In this document: in pieces, positions 60,761 through 61,054 of the stretch
How positions within the stretch are numbered: the first letter of the stretch is position 1
Layout of the letters: the number at the start of each line of letters is the position of its first letter
Assembly (NCBI RefSeq): GCF_016583645.1
Contig: NZ_NRRL01000017.1
Location: forward strand, 1 to 61,054
Reading direction: 5' to 3'
From: Rhodovibrio sodomensis
Lineage (GTDB): Bacteria > Pseudomonadota > Alphaproteobacteria > Kiloniellales > Rhodovibrionaceae
DNA length: 61,054 nt
Notes under the pieces: generated by a model
What the model was told of the DNA's origin: nothing
The model's input: the letters and a program-made list of their open reading frames with translations, nothing else
Database searches by the model: none
Translations under genes and position numbers: made by a program

Positions 60761-61054
60761 CTCCGAGTCTCTGGAGACCCGAATTCGGGCTTGACGCGAG
60801 GTAGAATCGGGATTCAGCTGCGAGCATGATACGCCCCGGTTTCCTTTCCTTTGAAGATCGCCGCGAACTCGAAGCGTGCGTGCGTCGGCATCGCGTGGAC
60901 CACGGCGTTGCACGGCGGGCAAATGCCCTTCTGCTGCTGGATGACGGCAAAAGTTGCGCCCAGATCGCGGAGTTCCTGTATCTGGACGACGATACGATAC
61001 GGGGATGGCACAAGGCGTATCAGCGCGACGGCTGGGAAGCTCTGGCTCGGGATG
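60759..61054 (+). mobile_element. IS630-family insertion sequence (left part)
   Basis: The element starts at or next to the TATA at 60757-60760 in the epimerase gene and continues past the window's right edge. IS630-type elements insert at TA and duplicate it. The 67-bp leader before the transposase contains two short palindromes (CTCCGAG..CTCTGGAG and the perfect CCCGAATTCGGG at 60778-60789). The right end and the matching TA are not visible, so the exact boundary is inferred. Confidence 0.8.
60826..61054 (+). CDS. IS630-family transposase, N-terminal part
   Basis: 76 codons are visible, truncated by the window end. The sequence has the N-terminal winged-helix of IS630 transposases: FEDRRELEACVRRHRVD, then RRANALLLLDDGKSCAQIAE and DDDTIRGWHKAYQRDG followed by WEAL. 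The catalytic DDE domain lies beyond the edge. The start ATG 60826 fits the family; no strong ribosome binding site is seen. GC content is lower than in the host genes around it. Confidence 0.88.
   Translation, partial: MIRPGFLSFEDRRELEACVRRHRVDHGVARRANALLLLDDGKSCAQIAEFLYLDDDTIRGWHKAYQRDGWEALARD

Overview
The window is very GC-rich (strong G/C bias at third codon positions) and its gene content points to an alphaproteobacterium, most likely a member of the Rhodospirillales or a close relative. The clearest pointers are an ileS-lspA-DUF3035-M16-M16 block near pgi and mutL, a rhizobial-type glpD-glpSTPQUV locus, a PmtA-like phospholipid methyltransferase, BluB, a TIGR01459-type HAD phosphatase and a short alphaproteobacterial Pgi. 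This assignment is an inference from gene content and order. No rRNA or tRNA genes were seen.

Layout. Positions 352-4178 (minus) hold a tripartite tricarboxylate transporter (tctC-tctB-tctA) with a trailing lipoprotein gene. A 1397-residue SWIM/SNF2 helicase follows (4859-9052, minus), then a DMT-family exporter, a small secreted cysteine-containing protein, a HAD phosphatase and a P-type cation ATPase. From about 15.4 to 33.6 kb most genes run on the minus strand and form a housekeeping backbone: mutL, pgi, two M16 peptidase-like proteins, a DUF3035 lipoprotein, lspA, ileS, ribF and a MaoC hydratase. Accessory genes break it up: a GxxExxY mini-module, an ethylene-receptor-like histidine kinase, a PmtA-like methyltransferase, bluB, an orphan Flp pilin, an entericidin-like lipoprotein and a DUF6647 HExxH protein.

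Positions 33.9-37.4 kb hold small regulatory and unknown genes plus a DeoR-family regulator that is a good GlpR candidate. Positions 41.6-49.7 kb are the glycerol-3-phosphate locus: glpD, then the ABC importer glpS, glpT, glpP, glpQ, glpU and glpV, closed by a strong terminator. The two ATPases have complementary defects that predict one working ATP site. After several small genes and a CPA1-type antiporter with an RCK domain, 53.2-59.4 kb encodes a complete five-gene peptide ABC importer. The window ends with a heptose-bisphosphate phosphatase gene (gmhB) and a nucleotide-sugar epimerase gene interrupted by an IS630-family insertion sequence that runs off the right edge.

The most unusual feature is a family of about 115-bp double-hairpin repeats (seven copies or degenerate copies plus one fragment) with TAGAGCAA...TTGCTCTA ends. 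They lie at gene ends, and in four cases the terminal TAG is the stop codon of the neighbouring gene. Other points of interest are a TIR-flanked GxxExxY cassette beside mutL, the ethylene-sensor-like kinase with all recognisable copper/ethylene residues, and an internal duplication of about 235 residues in the SNF2 protein.
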